64,000 nt of DNA from Rhopalosiphum padi (GCF_020882245.1 NC_083599.1:74879745-74943744); one strand, 5' to 3'. Positions 36,560-48,066 are shown, counted from the stretch's first letter. The notes: generated by a model from the sequence alone, not told the origin. Translations and numbers: made by a program.

Positions 36560-38321
36560 TATATACGGAGGGACCTTTGTCCGCCTGAGGGCGGCGTCTA
36601 TGCGCGGCCAAGGAACGGTGTTAAACGCATTGCTCACGTCCAGAGACACCGCCACGCAGAGGTCGCGGTGTTGGGTAGCGCCTGCGGCGGCTCCTCGGGC
36701 GCGGAGATGACCCGCTTGATGGCGTCCTCGGTTGATCGCCCGTGGCGGAATCCGTACTGATTGTCAGACCGTTGGCCAGTCGAGTCGAGGTGGTGGTTTA
36801 GCCTGATCAGCAGAAGGCGCTCTAGCAGCTTGGCCGTTGAGTTTAGCATGCATAGTGGTCTGAAGCTGGATGGGGAGAGCACGGGTTTGTCCGGGCCCTT
36901 CCGGAGGAGGACGAGTCTTGATATCTTCCATCGCTCGGGGAATGTGTCCTCCGTGAGGCACCGGTTGAAGGCGTCGAGGAATACTTGTGGCGCAACTCTC
37001 GAGACCCGGAGTAGTACCTCGTTCGGGATGCCGTCAGGTCCGGTGACTTTGCCCGCCGGGAGTCGGAGGCACGCCTCGCGCAGCTCTAGCGCGGTGAACG
37101 GTGGAGTCGCGAGAGCGGCAGGGTCGTCGATCGGGCGGGGCTCGGTAGTCCAGTCGGTGGCCGGTGGATCCGGGAATAGGTGGTCGGCGATGGCGTCTTC
37201 TCTGCCGCGTGCTTCAACGCCCGGGCGTTTCCGGGAAATCTTTTTTGTAACGACCCTGTAAGGCAGGCCCCATGGGTCGTCGTCGACGGCGCGGCAGAGT
37301 TCGGTCCAGCTGTTCGCCTGCGCCGCACGGACGGCGTCGCGTAGGGCTTTCCGCGTTTCAGCGTAGGCCGCGCGGTGGGCGTTCGTCAGCTCCCTTGGGT
37401 CGCGCCTCCGGGCGGACCGTTGAGCGGCTCTTCGCGCCTTAATCGTGGATCGTCGGAGAACCGCCAGGTCGTTGGACCACCAGTGGGCAGATCTTCTGCC
37501 CGCTCTCGGAGTGGCCCTCGGAGGCATGCAGGCGTCGCAGGCCGCTTCTAAGTATTCGATCAGCTGGTCGGCTGCCCGTGTCGCGGTGGTAGAGTCGTCG
37601 ACGACGGGTTGGGCGGTGTTCGCCAGGTGCGCTGCGAGCGCGGCGGGGTCCAGCTTCCGGTACGACCAGCCGGCGGGGCGGTTGCGGTAGGTTTCATCTT
37701 CGTCGACGTTCGGCGACGGGTGTATGGAAAAGTGGACGTATCTGTGGTCGTTGGCGGACTCGACGTTTTCCAGGACGCCGCGAGGCGGGAGAACGTTATA
37801 TCGATGATCGACTCGGCGTTGATCCTCCGGTAAGTGGCCGTGTTGCCCGTATTTTCGACGGTCATCCCGAGGCTGGCGGCGAGGTCGGCGAGCTGCTCGC
37901 CCCTCCGGTCGTTTCGGCGCGAGCCCCACTCTTGCGACCAGGCGTTGAAATCGCCGCAGATGACTAGGTGAGTCTGGCGGTCGCAGTCGCTGGCGGACCG
38001 TTGGACGTCATCGAGGAAGGCGGCGAAGTTATCGGCGGTGTCATTCCGAGAGTTGTAACAGCTGTAGAGCCTCAGGCCCCGTCCCTGTATCCAGGCGTAT
38101 CCGCGACCAGCGCCGTGTGTCTCGACGACGAAGTCGGCTGCCGCAGTCAGGGCGACGGCGTAGGTGCCGTCGTCGCTGCGGACCCACCTATCGTCGTCGG
38201 CGGGGTGCCAGTTGGGTTCCGAGACGGCGAGGACGTGGGCTCCCGTCTGGGCCGACGTCTGTTGGAGGAGGCTCTGGGCCGTGGCGTTCCGTTGTAGGTT
38301 TATCTGTAGGACGTAAGTCAT
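36560..38321 (-). pseudogene. R1-type ORF2 (endonuclease and partial RT), frameshifted
   Basis: ATG at 38321 overlaps the ORF1 stop as ATGA, a layout suited to stop-restart translation. The APE endonuclease runs to about 37790 (VLAVSEPNWHP, HLVICGDFNAWSQEWGS, SIIDITFSRL). A one-base shift then moves to the frame with VESANDHRYVHFSI, the linker and RT (LPAGKVTGPDGIPNEVL, RPLCMLNSTAKLLERLLLIR, NQYGFRHGRSTEDAI). A second shift near 36690 leads to RT motif A (AVSLDVSNAFNTV). The YxDD block, the rest of RT and the 3' end are missing. It is an R1/TRAS-like clade member by layout, and site specificity cannot be judged. Confidence 0.8.
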
Positions 38322-39832
38322 TTTCGGTTGATGTGGGCGTTCAACTCGGAGATGGCTTTCCTTCGTGCCGCACAGGCGCCGGAGCCGGGCTTGTGGGGTA
38401 CGCGCGGGGCCTTCATGCGGTCACAAGCGACGCAGTGATCGGCCTCTCCGCAGGTGGCCTGAGTGTGCCCGGTGAGGCCGCATCTCCTGCACGCGTGGGA
38501 GAGGTCAGGCCCAGTGCACTGCCGCGTGCCGTGGCCGAAGCCGTGGCACCGGTAGCATTTCGCAGGCTCCGGTCTGCGCGGACGGACCCGGCTCTGAGTC
38601 CAGCCGACGCGGACGGATGTCAGCCTCTGGCTAACAGAGATTGGAACGTTGGCGGTGGCCATTTGGCGGCTGTCCCGAGTGGCCCACAGGCCGGTTATCT
38701 TCACGTCGTCGGCCGAGAGGGGTTGGTCGTCCGGCGCGCTCTTGATGATGGCGGCGAGAACCTCTTCTATGGTGGTGACCTCGTCGAGGTCGGTGATTTC
38801 AATCTCGGCAGTGTGCCGGAGCCTGGTGACCGTGGAACCCTCGATGCTCTCGGCCAGTTTGTCCCGGATGGCTGCGGTGGCTGCAGTGGCCTTGGCGCCC
38901 TTGGTGAGCTCGACGAGCAGGTCGCCTTTGAGGGTTTTCCTCATGGAGGTCACGTGGGTTCCAAGGCCTTCGAAGTCGATTTGCGTGCCCCTGACTTGAC
39001 GGAGCGTGTCCGCGTAGGTTCGTCCTTCGCCGACCTTGATCAGGACGGCTGCGGGTCTCACAGCGGTTTTCCTGGTCGTCTGGGGTCTGTGAGCGTTTGG
39101 CTTGCTCCTGGTGTTCGCCACCAGTGTGAATGGTTCTTCGGGTTCTTCAGGTTGGGTTTTTCCGGGTTGTGAGGTTGCCTCGGAAGGCGGAGCCGTTTTG
39201 GCCTGCGCGGGGGTGTTGCCCGCGGGGGTCCTTAGGTCCAGCTTGGATTTTTTGGTCTTCCTTCGACGTCCGTTGCCGTTGGCCGTTTGGCCGGTTTTTT
39301 TCGGCGGGCTTGGAGGGAGTCTTCGGTTCGTTGGCGGCAGGCGTGCTGGTGTTGGGCTCGGTGGCGGGCGTTGGTCCTTGTCAAGCAGTTTCAGGGCGTT
39401 GCACACCTGTTCAAGTGCTCTGGCGACTTTCGACAGGCAGGGGCCGATGAGCTCCTCGGAGTAGAATTCGTCCGCGAGGCTCTGGACGAGCTCGCGGGCA
39501 TATTCCGTGGCTCTGGTGGCTGTGATGAGCGCACTGCAGGAGGCTGAGGTGGTCGGTGTTTTGGTTGTTGTCGATGTAGCGGTGTTGGGCGTCTTCTTCT
39601 TGACCGAGGTATCTGCGGTCGGGGAGCTCGCTTGCTTCCTCTTGTGCTGAGGGCTGTGGTCGATCGTGGAGTCCATTTCCCAGTCGTCTGGGACGGAGGA
39701 CGGCATGGCTGGTTGGCTGTAAAAGCGGGGTCGCGTATGAAAGGGGGGGGGGGGGGGGTGAAATGGGGGGGATTTTTGGATTTTCTGTCGGGGGGACCTC
39801 GTCCGGAAAGTGCCTGGGGGGCTTGTGCCCAC
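38318..39832 (-). CDS. R1-type ORF1 (Gag-like nucleocapsid), 504 aa
   Basis: An open frame from ATG 39832. The N-terminus is Pro/Ser/Thr-rich, with a 16-G run on the plus strand (39743-39758) coding prolines. The middle holds a helical Gag-like domain (LVQSLADEFYSEELIGPCLS), a Lys/Pro-rich linker, and a folded region before the fingers (GLGTHVTSMRKTLKGDLLVE). The C-terminus has CCHC knuckles: CYRCHGFGHGTRQC, CRRCGLTGHTQATC and a third CVACDR-type. ORF1 proteins bind the element RNA in the RNP. No internal stop. The exact start is uncertain because of the homopolymer. Confidence 0.85.
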   Translation of the reverse strand: MGTSPPGTFRTRSPRQKIQKSPPFHPPPPPFHTRPRFYSQPAMPSSVPDDWEMDSTIDHSPQHKRKQASSPTADTSVKKKTPNTATSTTTKTPTTSASCSALITATRATEYARELVQSLADEFYSEELIGPCLSKVARALEQVCNALKLLDKDQRPPPSPTPARLPPTNRRLPPSPPKKTGQTANGNGRRRKTKKSKLDLRTPAGNTPAQAKTAPPSEATSQPGKTQPEEPEEPFTLVANTRSKPNAHRPQTTRKTAVRPAAVLIKVGEGRTYADTLRQVRGTQIDFEGLGTHVTSMRKTLKGDLLVELTKGAKATAATAAIRDKLAESIEGSTVTRLRHTAEIEITDLDEVTTIEEVLAAIIKSAPDDQPLSADDVKITGLWATRDSRQMATANVPISVSQRLTSVRVGWTQSRVRPRRPEPAKCYRCHGFGHGTRQCTGPDLSHACRRCGLTGHTQATCGEADHCVACDRMKAPRVPHKPGSGACAARRKAISELNAHINRK

Positions 39833-39990
39833 GTCCCGGGGTAGTGGGACCTTCAGGGCCTGAGTTGCGGGTGATTTTGCAAACGGGGTGAGGGGAAAAC
39901 TTTCGCGTGGGGGTGGGGGCGGGTGCCCCGACCTTGCGTCTGTTTTCCGCAGCGCTCTCCGAGCGCTGGTTCTCGCGCACCGGCGTTTTC

Positions 39991-40387
39991 AAATTTCAAA
40001 ATATCTAATATATCTATGGCTACCCTGTATACGCGTGTATTTGTTGGGCATTTTGGGTGTTTCAAGTCACCTTCAATTTTTTTCTGTAAAATAAAACTTA
40101 AGCTATTAAATTGGAAAAAGATATTTTTAGACATCCAACTACAAAATTCTTCTTTTAAAGTCTCCTTTAAAGTATAAAAAATATATAAACCTTTACACTT
40201 GACTTCATTCACCGAGATTTGAAGCACTTGAGAGCAATGATAAAATCGATATTATCATACGAAATGTTTGGTTATTTTTTTTGGAGGTTATGATAAGACC
40301 AAACACATGGTTGATAATAACATTTATTATCACAACAATTGTAAATTTAATTTTAATGGAGGTAGAATTAAATTATATTATTTTATC
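39991..40387. other. Non-coding, composition switch back to AT-rich
   Basis: No gene supported. An ACACATGG/GATAATAACA-rich segment with small inverted motifs lies near 40235-40340. Confidence 0.4.
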
Positions 40388-41240
40388 TCAGAAATAACCT
40401 GATAAGTTTAAAGAAAAACGGAATCGTTTCATTTCACCTCGCAGTTCCAAGTCACCTCGATTGACGGTACTTATTTTCTTACCAATTAGTTTATTGTATT
40501 TTAATCCATGTAAGCTTACCCTACTTAAAAAACCTTCAGAAAAGTGAACAAAAGTAAAACCTTTACAATTTATCAATTGATTCTTCAATATATTGAAAAA
40601 TTTCAATTTTTGTCATTTTATTAATCGATTTATTGTATGTTCCCTTGCTCAACAAGTTTATAGTGTTGAGTATATCAAAAATTTTATTGATACGTAAACA
40701 GAATTCAATTGTCGCGTCAGCACCTTGGAAATTGTCTAGTTTCAAATCGTTCATACAAAATGAAATTGCATTAGCTACACTGGTACTAAAAGTTTGCATA
40801 GCGAGTCTAACTTTCAGTTTTTCTTTAAAATAAAATATATGCCGTTTTCTCAATTTTGTAGCAGCATGTAGTCCACTTTCGTTCTGAAGATTAACAAGAT
40901 TTTTATAGTAACTTCATTTAATAGTTTCTCCGTTCATGGTATATAATATCTCCCAGTCTCCAAGGTAATTTTCTAAGAGTTTAACCATATGACATGGATC
41001 AAGTATTATATGAATTTTGTCATTTGTATTTGGATGTAAAAAATATGGTTGTAACTCTGGGTATTGCAAATTGGCTCCTAGTTCAGATGCCATTGAAAGA
41101 TTATTTGCTGCGCCATCAAAAGTCAATGTTTTTATAATAATCCCTGTAGTATCAAGTTCTTGAAGACAATTGAGTACAATATTAGCTTTTTCCTCAGCAC
41201 TAATTCCATTTATAAGGTAATTTCCAGTTAGTGTTCATAC
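40388..41240 (-). pseudogene. P-element (THAP9-like) transposase, central/C-terminal part
   Basis: From 41235 the frame reads ISAEEKANIVLNCLQEL and TLTFDGAANNLSMASELGAN (RNase H-like core). It continues with IHIILDPCHMVKLLENYLGD, a TGA (40914-40916) where the family has Trp (TIK-stop-SYYKNL), then LRKRHIFYFKEKLKVRLAMQ and FQGADATIEFCLRINKIFDI. This is P-element order. The N-terminal THAP domain and the last exon are absent. Past 40563 the frame decays. Confidence 0.8.
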
Positions 41241-41246
41241 CAATGA

Positions 41247-41549
41247 CTAATATGACAAAAGCATCTTTTGCATAAGGTAAGTTATCCATTTCTTCTGTTT
41301 TGCCACGTAATACAAAATCAACATACCCCTGATGTCGTGTGCCAGATTCGGGTGATATATCCTAGGGATATATTGTCTAAAGCTTAACCGTCCTCTCCAC
41401 AGAAGCATAGATTCATCGAATGACAAACATTCTTTAGGATAGTATTTAGTTTGAATATTAGAAATTATAGGACCAAGGACATTATTAATTTTGTGTAAAC
41501 GATCAGACTTATCTGTTGTAAATGGATCATAAAAGCATAAGTATCTCAA
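41247..41549 (-). pseudogene. piggyBac transposase fragment
   Basis: The frame carries MRYLCFYDP, LHKINNVLGPIISNIQ, YYPKECLSFDESMLLWRGRL and SFRQYIP. This is the DDE_Tnp_1_7 region around the first catalytic Asp (FDESM). About 100 codons only. It abuts the P-element fragment at 41240. Confidence 0.75.
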
Positions 41550-41923
41550 AATAGTTTCATAACGATTTCTACTAAGAGTTTTGCCATAAATTGGATTAGT
41601 GTTGATGTTTTAAATAATTGTTATCAGTCAACAGTTATTATCATACAATACATTTTTAAAACACACACAACCTGGAACTCTACTGCGCATGTGCATAGGT
41701 AACCGGGTCTCTTGAGCAGCGCAGCCTGGCAAGACCACAAGAACTACACTCTTGCTCCGTCTATTAGTATAAGGTCTATGTGATCGCTTCACATATTTTG
41801 TATCATTCCCGGTCTATTCTATTATGTGTCTATGAAATCAACTTTAAAATTGAAAAATTGTATTTTTGATAACCCGATCTCCACTATCTCCATTAGGCTC
41901 TTACCCCACCTAACCTTACTAAC
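41550..41923. other. Non-coding stretch
   Basis: No gene seen. CA-rich and mixed sequence between the piggyBac fragment and the dispersed repeat. Confidence 0.4.
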
Positions 41924-42187
41924 TACTAAGTAAGAAAGCTAATATTAAGCGTTATTACCTAACATACTAAACACCTTATATTCCTTATAAAGCTAATAAC
42001 ATAAAAGTAACTTTTATTCGTATAATATGTAAATAATACTTTTAAATTATTATTTCATTGCATTCATAGTCAAACAAAACTATAATGTGTAATATGTTTC
42101 ATACTAAATCAAATAGACTATCAAATAATTATAAAGGTATAATAAAATAAAAAACACAAAACTGCATTTTTCTCAAACTTATATATT
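41924..42187. repeat. Terminal part of the 42-44 kb transposon, second copy at 9.6 kb
   Basis: Matches 9645-9928. It overlaps the last codons of the transposase-like gene, so it is probably the 3' end of that element. No inverted partner was found beyond 44.1 kb. Confidence 0.7.
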
Positions 42188-44132
42188 GATTTTTCATCTT
42201 TCACTCGGGATTGTTCATATTTTTGTATTATGGAAGGTTTTACATTTCTGAAATTGTGTTGTTTTCTTGTTATGGTTTTGTATTCACCGACGTTATGCTT
42301 GTAAACCAGTTCACCGTGCACTTCACAATTTCTCCCATTTTTATGACGCCGAATAAAAAATCTTCTACACTCTTTAATTTTGAAATGTAAAGTTGATGTT
42401 TGCTTAGTAATTTTTCCAGCTGTTCTTTTAAAGTCATAGACATCGACATCGTCACCTAATTTCAGTACTTTTCCATGCTTTCCTATAATAGTTCGATATT
42501 CACACGGCAAAATTTATTTCTTCATTTTTTTTTATTTCTTGCTCGACATTACCAAAAACCCGATCGGGAGGCAAGAATGAATGGCCAGTGATTGGAAATA
42601 CTAGTTCTACTGATTCAAGTTGCTGTGGTGCGTGATTCAATAACCACATGGACATTGCTGTTAGGACGATTGAATTTTTGTTTTGACCCGGGCACCCATC
42701 CGCTATCAATCACAAGACTTTAATATCACCGGTAAATGTTAAATTTTGAAGTCTGTGGAATAAGGCAGAAGAAATTTCGTTGGAACCTTTCTGAAACTTG
42801 TCCTCCATCCATGTATAACACCACACGGTTTCTTTATTTAACACGTCATTTGAACACCCTTCAGTTATAGTGAAGTTGTACAAATAAAGCTGTCTAGAAT
42901 AGTATGTGATAGAGTCTGGAATTTTAGGAAGTGGTAAATTTTTTTCACAGTCAAAACATAATGTAACCATATCAGGCCGTTTTTCACGTACCAACTCAAA
43001 AAAGGCATTTTTTCTTTTTCTATGTAGTTGTTTTTGTGCTTCCAACGTAGCTTTCTTTTCTGGATCTTTTTCGTGTTTTATCCTGGATTTTAGTTCAATA
43101 CACGTTGAACAAGCATCTGTTGCAGGACGGCCGAATCCAAGATTGAACTTGGTGTTAAAAATTTTATAAAAAAATGTTTTCTTCACTTGATTATGTGTTT
43201 CTGCCTGTGTATTGTACAACCAGTAAAGTTTCCGAATATTTAAGTCACCAGCAAGATACTTTCGTACAGACGTTTTAGAACGGCAGTAATGGGACTCTTG
43301 AACAACTAACGTTTGAATAAATTCAATAACGGCTTCTTGTTTTGAAACGTAAGTTACTTTTCTATTTTCCCGAAGCCCTCCGCGGTTTTCTTTTGGTGAT
43401 TCAATATTTCGCATAAAATTGCGAATAACAGTTTCAACGCGTGACCTAGAGACCTGAATAATTCCTAAGAATGTTGCCTGGCAAACTTGAATGGATTTCA
43501 AAGTTCCATTATCTTGGTGAAAAGGAACATAGTACTTTGTATGGAACTTTTTACTCGCGTATTTTTCATTTGTCGGGCGATGACGTTTCACGGGACCGAA
43601 ATTTGTATATTTTAATATCAAAACATCTTGTTGAGTCTTGATATTTGATGCATAAAAGTTGTTATGAAAATTTTTTATATCGTGCATTCGTAAAGTTCGA
43701 CACTGAAATGCTTTCGTGTTATGTTCACAAACAGGATATTTGGGCAGGCTTTTTGGTTTGTATCTATAATTTGTTAATATAACAAAAAAACTATTATTGA
43801 TAGTAAAATAGATGAAATATAATAAAGATTTCCAGCACTATTATTTATGGAGTTTTTACTAAAGAAACCAAAAACCAAAATCGATTTATGATATATTTTA
43901 CCGTATGACTAACACCAATCCTTAGTTAACTTAGTAGATTTACCTTACAGTTTGAAGAAATATCAAGTAGGTAGGTACTAACTTAGTTACGTACTAAATG
44001 GTACTAAAACCAAAAATACATTAAGTACTGTAATACTTACCGAGCAACTTTAGCAATATTTCGTTTCCACTCATCTGGATTTCCAACTTTTTTTCGTGCA
44101 TGCAAAGGACTTTGCACAATCTCAGGATTCAT
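42121..44132 (-). pseudogene. DDE-type transposase of an unclassified insect DNA transposon
   Basis: Exon 1 is 44041-44132 (ATG; MNPEIVQSPLHARKKVGNPD, then EWKRNIAKVAR). After a GTAAGT...TTATAG intron, exon 2 starts at 43763 in phase (YKPKSLPKYPVCEHNTKAF). It then has CSTCIELKSRI, TLCFDCEKNLPLPKIPDS, YYSRQLYLYNFTI, a TGA at 42710-42712 (VL-stop-LIADGC), then IADGCPGQNKNS and FPITGHSFLPPDRVFGNVEQ. A frameshift near 42510 leads to a basic C-terminus (MPCEYRTIIGKHGKVLKLG). The FDCE, IADGCPGQNKN and GHSFLPPDRVFG blocks look like an RNase H-fold core. This family is very common in insect genomes, possibly Sola-like, but I am not sure of its class. Confidence 0.7.
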
Positions 44133-44482
44133 TTCAATTAAATGTAATGACTTATTTATGAAAACTGTTATTTAAAAGTAACTTCACGTTTTTTAAATAA
44201 TATTAGAAGTGTCTCATTATATATAAAACATACTTAATAGTAAAACGTTTACTTTAAAAAGGAATGGAGATTGCTGACCATAGATTAGAATACCTTTATA
44301 GATAGCCAACTCAATGTTAAAAAAACGGGACAGCGTTAAGCGCTCCTCGTGGTTGGGCTCTGGATATGAAAGGTGAGTGAGTTACATTTGAGAATAGCCC
44401 ACCGATCAATTTGATGCTCCATTCATATGTGTTATATAATAGTGTTACATTTAGTCCCGTGTTTATGAATGTTATGATCATT
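44133..44482. other. Non-coding, possible 3' region of LTR element
   Basis: Follows the envelope stop. No LTR could be paired because the other end of the element is missing. Confidence 0.35.
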
Positions 44483-46206
44483 TTACCTATAATAACCATA
44501 GAGTAAGAATATAATAACTAAACCTAGTGCACCTGACATTATATTTCTGAAACTTGTGAACCAGCCCCATATGTTATATATTTCCTGATGGACTAATTTG
44601 CTTAAGGTTTGTTCATCGATTAAATTTTTTACATTAATGCCCTGATCTATTACATTATGACTTAATGTTTGTCTAATTAAATTTCTTTGCACTGTCTCAG
44701 ATTCCTGAGGAAACATTAAATGATTTTGTAGTGCCTTCATAATATCGGGTGTATATATACAAGCCGTCATGAAATTTTCCGAACTTTCGTAAGACCAGGT
44801 TAGTGTGGTGTCTGGTTTTAATGTTTGCGAGTTATTTACCTTATGCGGTTGTGATGTGAGGGAGAACCATTTTCCATTTTTTTGAAATGCGGGAGGTAAA
44901 TATTCATTACAATCTATTTGAGTGCCATAAGTTTGTAATATATGAGTTTTTGGTGTCATGAAAAGTGTCTTGTTATTATATGATACTGGAAGTTCATTGA
45001 AGCATGAAGTTTGTACTGAAATTTCTACATTTACGGGTTTACATTTTTGTAGGTAAATAATCTTACCATTTTTAATGGCTACGAATCCTGGTCCATCGCC
45101 AATGGTGTATGCAAATTCAGATAAACTACAAGAGGCAAGTGTTAATTTTTGTAAAAGAAGTTGTCTCTCTAGATTGCACTGTTTTTTGGTTAGGTCTTCA
45201 TAGAGATTTGTGACTGTTCTTTTTATAGTGTATTCTAAATAAACGAATTTTGTATTTATGTAGGATAGTAAATGATGTTAAATGGTTGAATTTTTTTAGG
45301 TGTAAAAATGTTTACATACACAGAATTAGATAATATCAGTAATTGATTATTTTCGGCTTGGATAACTGGTATGTTGCAAGCAAATGCCATAGATATTTTT
45401 TTTAATGCGAATGCATTGTAAGTGGTTTCTACAATAAAAGTCGATTTTTTTATGGTTACGGTCGTAACCACCTATGGAGGTAACTATGGAGGCTGGTCCA
45501 TCGTATAATACATCATACTCTGTGATGCTGCAGTCTGACCTTTCATTGGTCCAAATTACTTCCCCCTTATACTGGTCAAGCCCATATGACTCTGATAATT
45601 TTAGTCTAGACCCTGTAGAATCAGTATATTTTCTTTGGTGTTTGCTAATGCTATACCCTCGGATAAATGGATTTTATATTTGGCTTGTATTATCACATGG
45701 AACAACCATGTACCCCTAGCGTTTGTGAAGGTGGTACCTTCGCAATTTCCATATTTATCCCACACTCCTCCACTTGTGTGTGAGGTCATGAGTGTTTAAT
45801 TCACTCGAATTCCTGATATTATGCCTCCTAACACGGTTTGATAAATTAGTTTATGATATAGGTCTTCGCATCGAGCATGCCCTAGTTCGATTATTTCAGA
45901 ATAGTAGCCCCCATCTACCATTTGGGCATCCTCAAATGTGGAACATCTCGTTATGAGGTAATCCACAGAAATGAAGCACGATTTGAAATATTGTGGATGT
46001 ATTTCTACCTTTTGCAATAATTTTATTTTTGGTACTGTTTCAATTTCTGTGGGTTTTTGACTTTCGCAGAAAACCACGTCGATGCTGTTAAATGCGCTTA
46101 CATTTATTTGTGGGCCCCCACAGTCGTAAACTATGAAAGTTTGTACAGGACTGAGTTTTAATTTACATATGTAGGTTAGTAATAATTTTATGTTGAATGA
46201 AAGCAT
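44483..46206 (-). pseudogene. Virus-like envelope glycoprotein, chuvirus type, degraded
   Basis: A hydrophobic start (MLSFNIKLLLTYI) suggests a signal peptide. The family-like beginning FIVYDCGGPQINV follows, and Cys-rich blocks recall glycoproteins of chuviruses and the envelopes captured by arthropod LTR elements (LYEDLTKKQCNLERQLLLQK, SCSLSEFAYTIGDGPGFVA, QTSCFNELPVSYNN). One membrane segment lies at the end (FRNIMSGALGLVIIFLLYGY). Breaks: an in-frame TAA at 45796-45798 and frame changes near 45610, 45475 and 45250. In function such proteins mediate membrane fusion; this copy is dead. It lies in the env position, 3' of the Gypsy-like pol on the same strand. Confidence 0.7.
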
Positions 46207-46796
46207 CTTTGGTTATTGTGCACTTTGTTATTTTTTATTATTTTTATTTAATATTGTTGTTATTTTGTACGCTTATATATATATATATATACATATATGC
46301 ACACACATATACTTCGTACCAAATAAGAGCGCACTGCGTTGGCGCATCCAAATGAATCGTCTATTCGGTGTCATTGGTCGCCGGTAGTCGATCGTGTTCG
46401 ACGCCGTCGACGATGTTGCCGCCGCCGTGAATACAGGGAATTGAAGTAACAATGCCCATGCGTTACGCATTATACAGTAAAATTATACTCATATTTTTCG
46501 TTTTTTTTAATTAATACCATTATACTGTACAGCAGAGTGACACACACTTGCCCACCTTTTTTTCCTTTATTGGTGTACCTACGTCTTATTATTATTTTTT
46601 TCATATGCACCTTGATATATAATATTAATATAATAATACAAATAATATTTTAATTGTTTGCATAAATAGGATAGGTTAGATTCTAAATAAAAACATATTT
46701 TGGTAGTACACAATTTTTTTGTATTCTTGTACATCGTCAAAGTTATTAGATTTATAAAAATATAGAAAATTAAAAATAAAAAAAAAATTAATATTA
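46207..46796. other. Non-coding stretch with (TA)n
   Basis: A (TA)n/(CA) microsatellite lies at 46273-46310. No gene supported. Confidence 0.45.
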
Positions 46797-47331
46797 CTAA
46801 TCAGATAATTCAGAATCCGAAGACGTATCACCTAATGTCATTGTTACGCGTTCTGTTTCTGCCGTTAACATATTGTCTACAATAAAATCGATCTTATTGA
46901 ATTTTTTTTCCTCTTCTGTCGTATGTCTTATGAAATTTTTCCACATATCATTCTCATTTACTCGCTTTATACCTTCCATTAATAGTGTTTTGACGTCACA
47001 TAATTTATAGCTGGTGTTGTTCTTTTTTACGTGATCTTTCACGGAAGCCCATGCCAGTTCTATTGGATTCAACTCACAATGATATGGAGGAAGTCTTAAA
47101 ATTCTCCGGTTGTGTGTTTCGACCAGATCGTCAATTACATACTTATCAAATTGTGGTTTTATTTGTTTTACAATGTCGAGTAATTCAGGGATCACCATAG
47201 GTCGATCAATTACCTGGCCTTTTTCCTCTAACCATTTTATAATGTCTGCTTTTCTGGAATTTGTGTTTGGAATTTTTTCTTTCTTCACAGAATGATATGG
47301 AGCATTGTCCATTACAATGACACTGTTGACA
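46797..47331 (-). pseudogene. Tc1/mariner-superfamily DDE_3 transposase C-terminal half
   Basis: The frame starts abruptly with VNSVIVMDNAPYHSVKKEK (second catalytic Asp), then HNRRILRLPPYHCELNPIEL and AWASVKDHVKKNN (third acidic residue, E), and an acidic tail SSDSELSD. It belongs to a DDE_3 lineage common in aphids, distinct from the mariner piece to which it is joined in frame at about 47331. The N-terminal half is missing. Confidence 0.75.
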
Positions 47332-48009
47332 TCATAACCGTACACCCATCTTTCATCACCAGTTATGACCCTTTCAAGTAAACTTGGATCGTCGTTGACG
47401 TCATTTAGCAGCTCCTGAGCGATGTTCATGCGATTGTTGTTTTAGTCAAAATTCAGCAGTTTTGGAATGAATTTTGCTGCCATTCGTTTCATGCCCAAAA
47501 CATTTGAAAAAATGTTATGACATGAATCAATCGATATGCCAACTTCATCAGCAACTTCTCTAATTTGTGATTAGGCGATCATTCATAACCATTTTTTCCA
47601 CTTTTTTCACTTTTCCATCGATTATTGACGTGCTGGGTTGACCGGAGCGTTCGTCATCTTCAACGTCTTCGCGGGTAAACACTTGTTTTTTCATAGCAGA
47701 CTCACCATAGGCTTTTTGTAACATTTCACACACTTTGTTACACTTTATTTCATTTTTTACGCAAAATTTAATATAAATCCTTTGACTCTTCAATTCTTCC
47801 ATTGTTTAAACGAGCAAAAATCGCCGAGCACATAAAAACACGTCGTACCTTAGCGACTACCACAGACAAAGTAAACAGTGATTATAGCTGAAAATGTTAT
47901 CATACTTTAGGGGCATGTATACCAATACAATAGAAAAAAAATTTTGACAATCGGACTCTCCAGACCCATTAAAATAAAAAATTCCGGGTACTTTTTTTTT
48001 TATACCTCG
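47332..48009 (-). mobile_element. mariner element, 5' part only
   Basis: Mariner protein blocks EVCEMLQKAYGE-like (CEMLQKAYGESAMKKQ) and VEDDERSGQPSTS (47802-47600) are followed, after frame breaks, by MNIAQELLNDVNDDPSLLER and ITGDERWVYGYD at the first catalytic Asp. The outer end, at about 48009, is the mariner-style TACGAGGTAT...AGTACCCGGAATTTT. The remaining two thirds of the transposase is replaced by the DDE_3 fragment. There is a gap in the HTH region. Confidence 0.75.
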
Positions 48010-48066
48010 TATACTATCTATATACATTTTTTTTTATATGATGATAATAAAGGATAGTGAGTATTA

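Larger units (their letters stand above)
36556..39990 (-). mobile_element. R1-clade non-LTR retrotransposon, 3' truncated, GC-rich
   Basis: Both ORFs of an R1-type element lie on the minus strand. ORF1 and ORF2 overlap by four bases (ATGA, 38321-38318). The RT stops just after its first catalytic block at 36560, where the jockey element begins. The segment is strikingly GC-rich against its AT-rich surroundings and switches back sharply near 39990. Because of this composition the plus strand also shows long spurious frames. Confidence 0.85.

Noticed and set aside
36470..39547. Long plus-strand open frames, up to 351 codons, opposite the R1 element
   Set aside because: They are shadows of GC-rich coding sequence; they lack domains and run antisense to clear Gag and RT frames.
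45474..45719. Plus-strand 81-codon frame opposite the envelope
   Set aside because: Antisense to the envelope-like reading frames.
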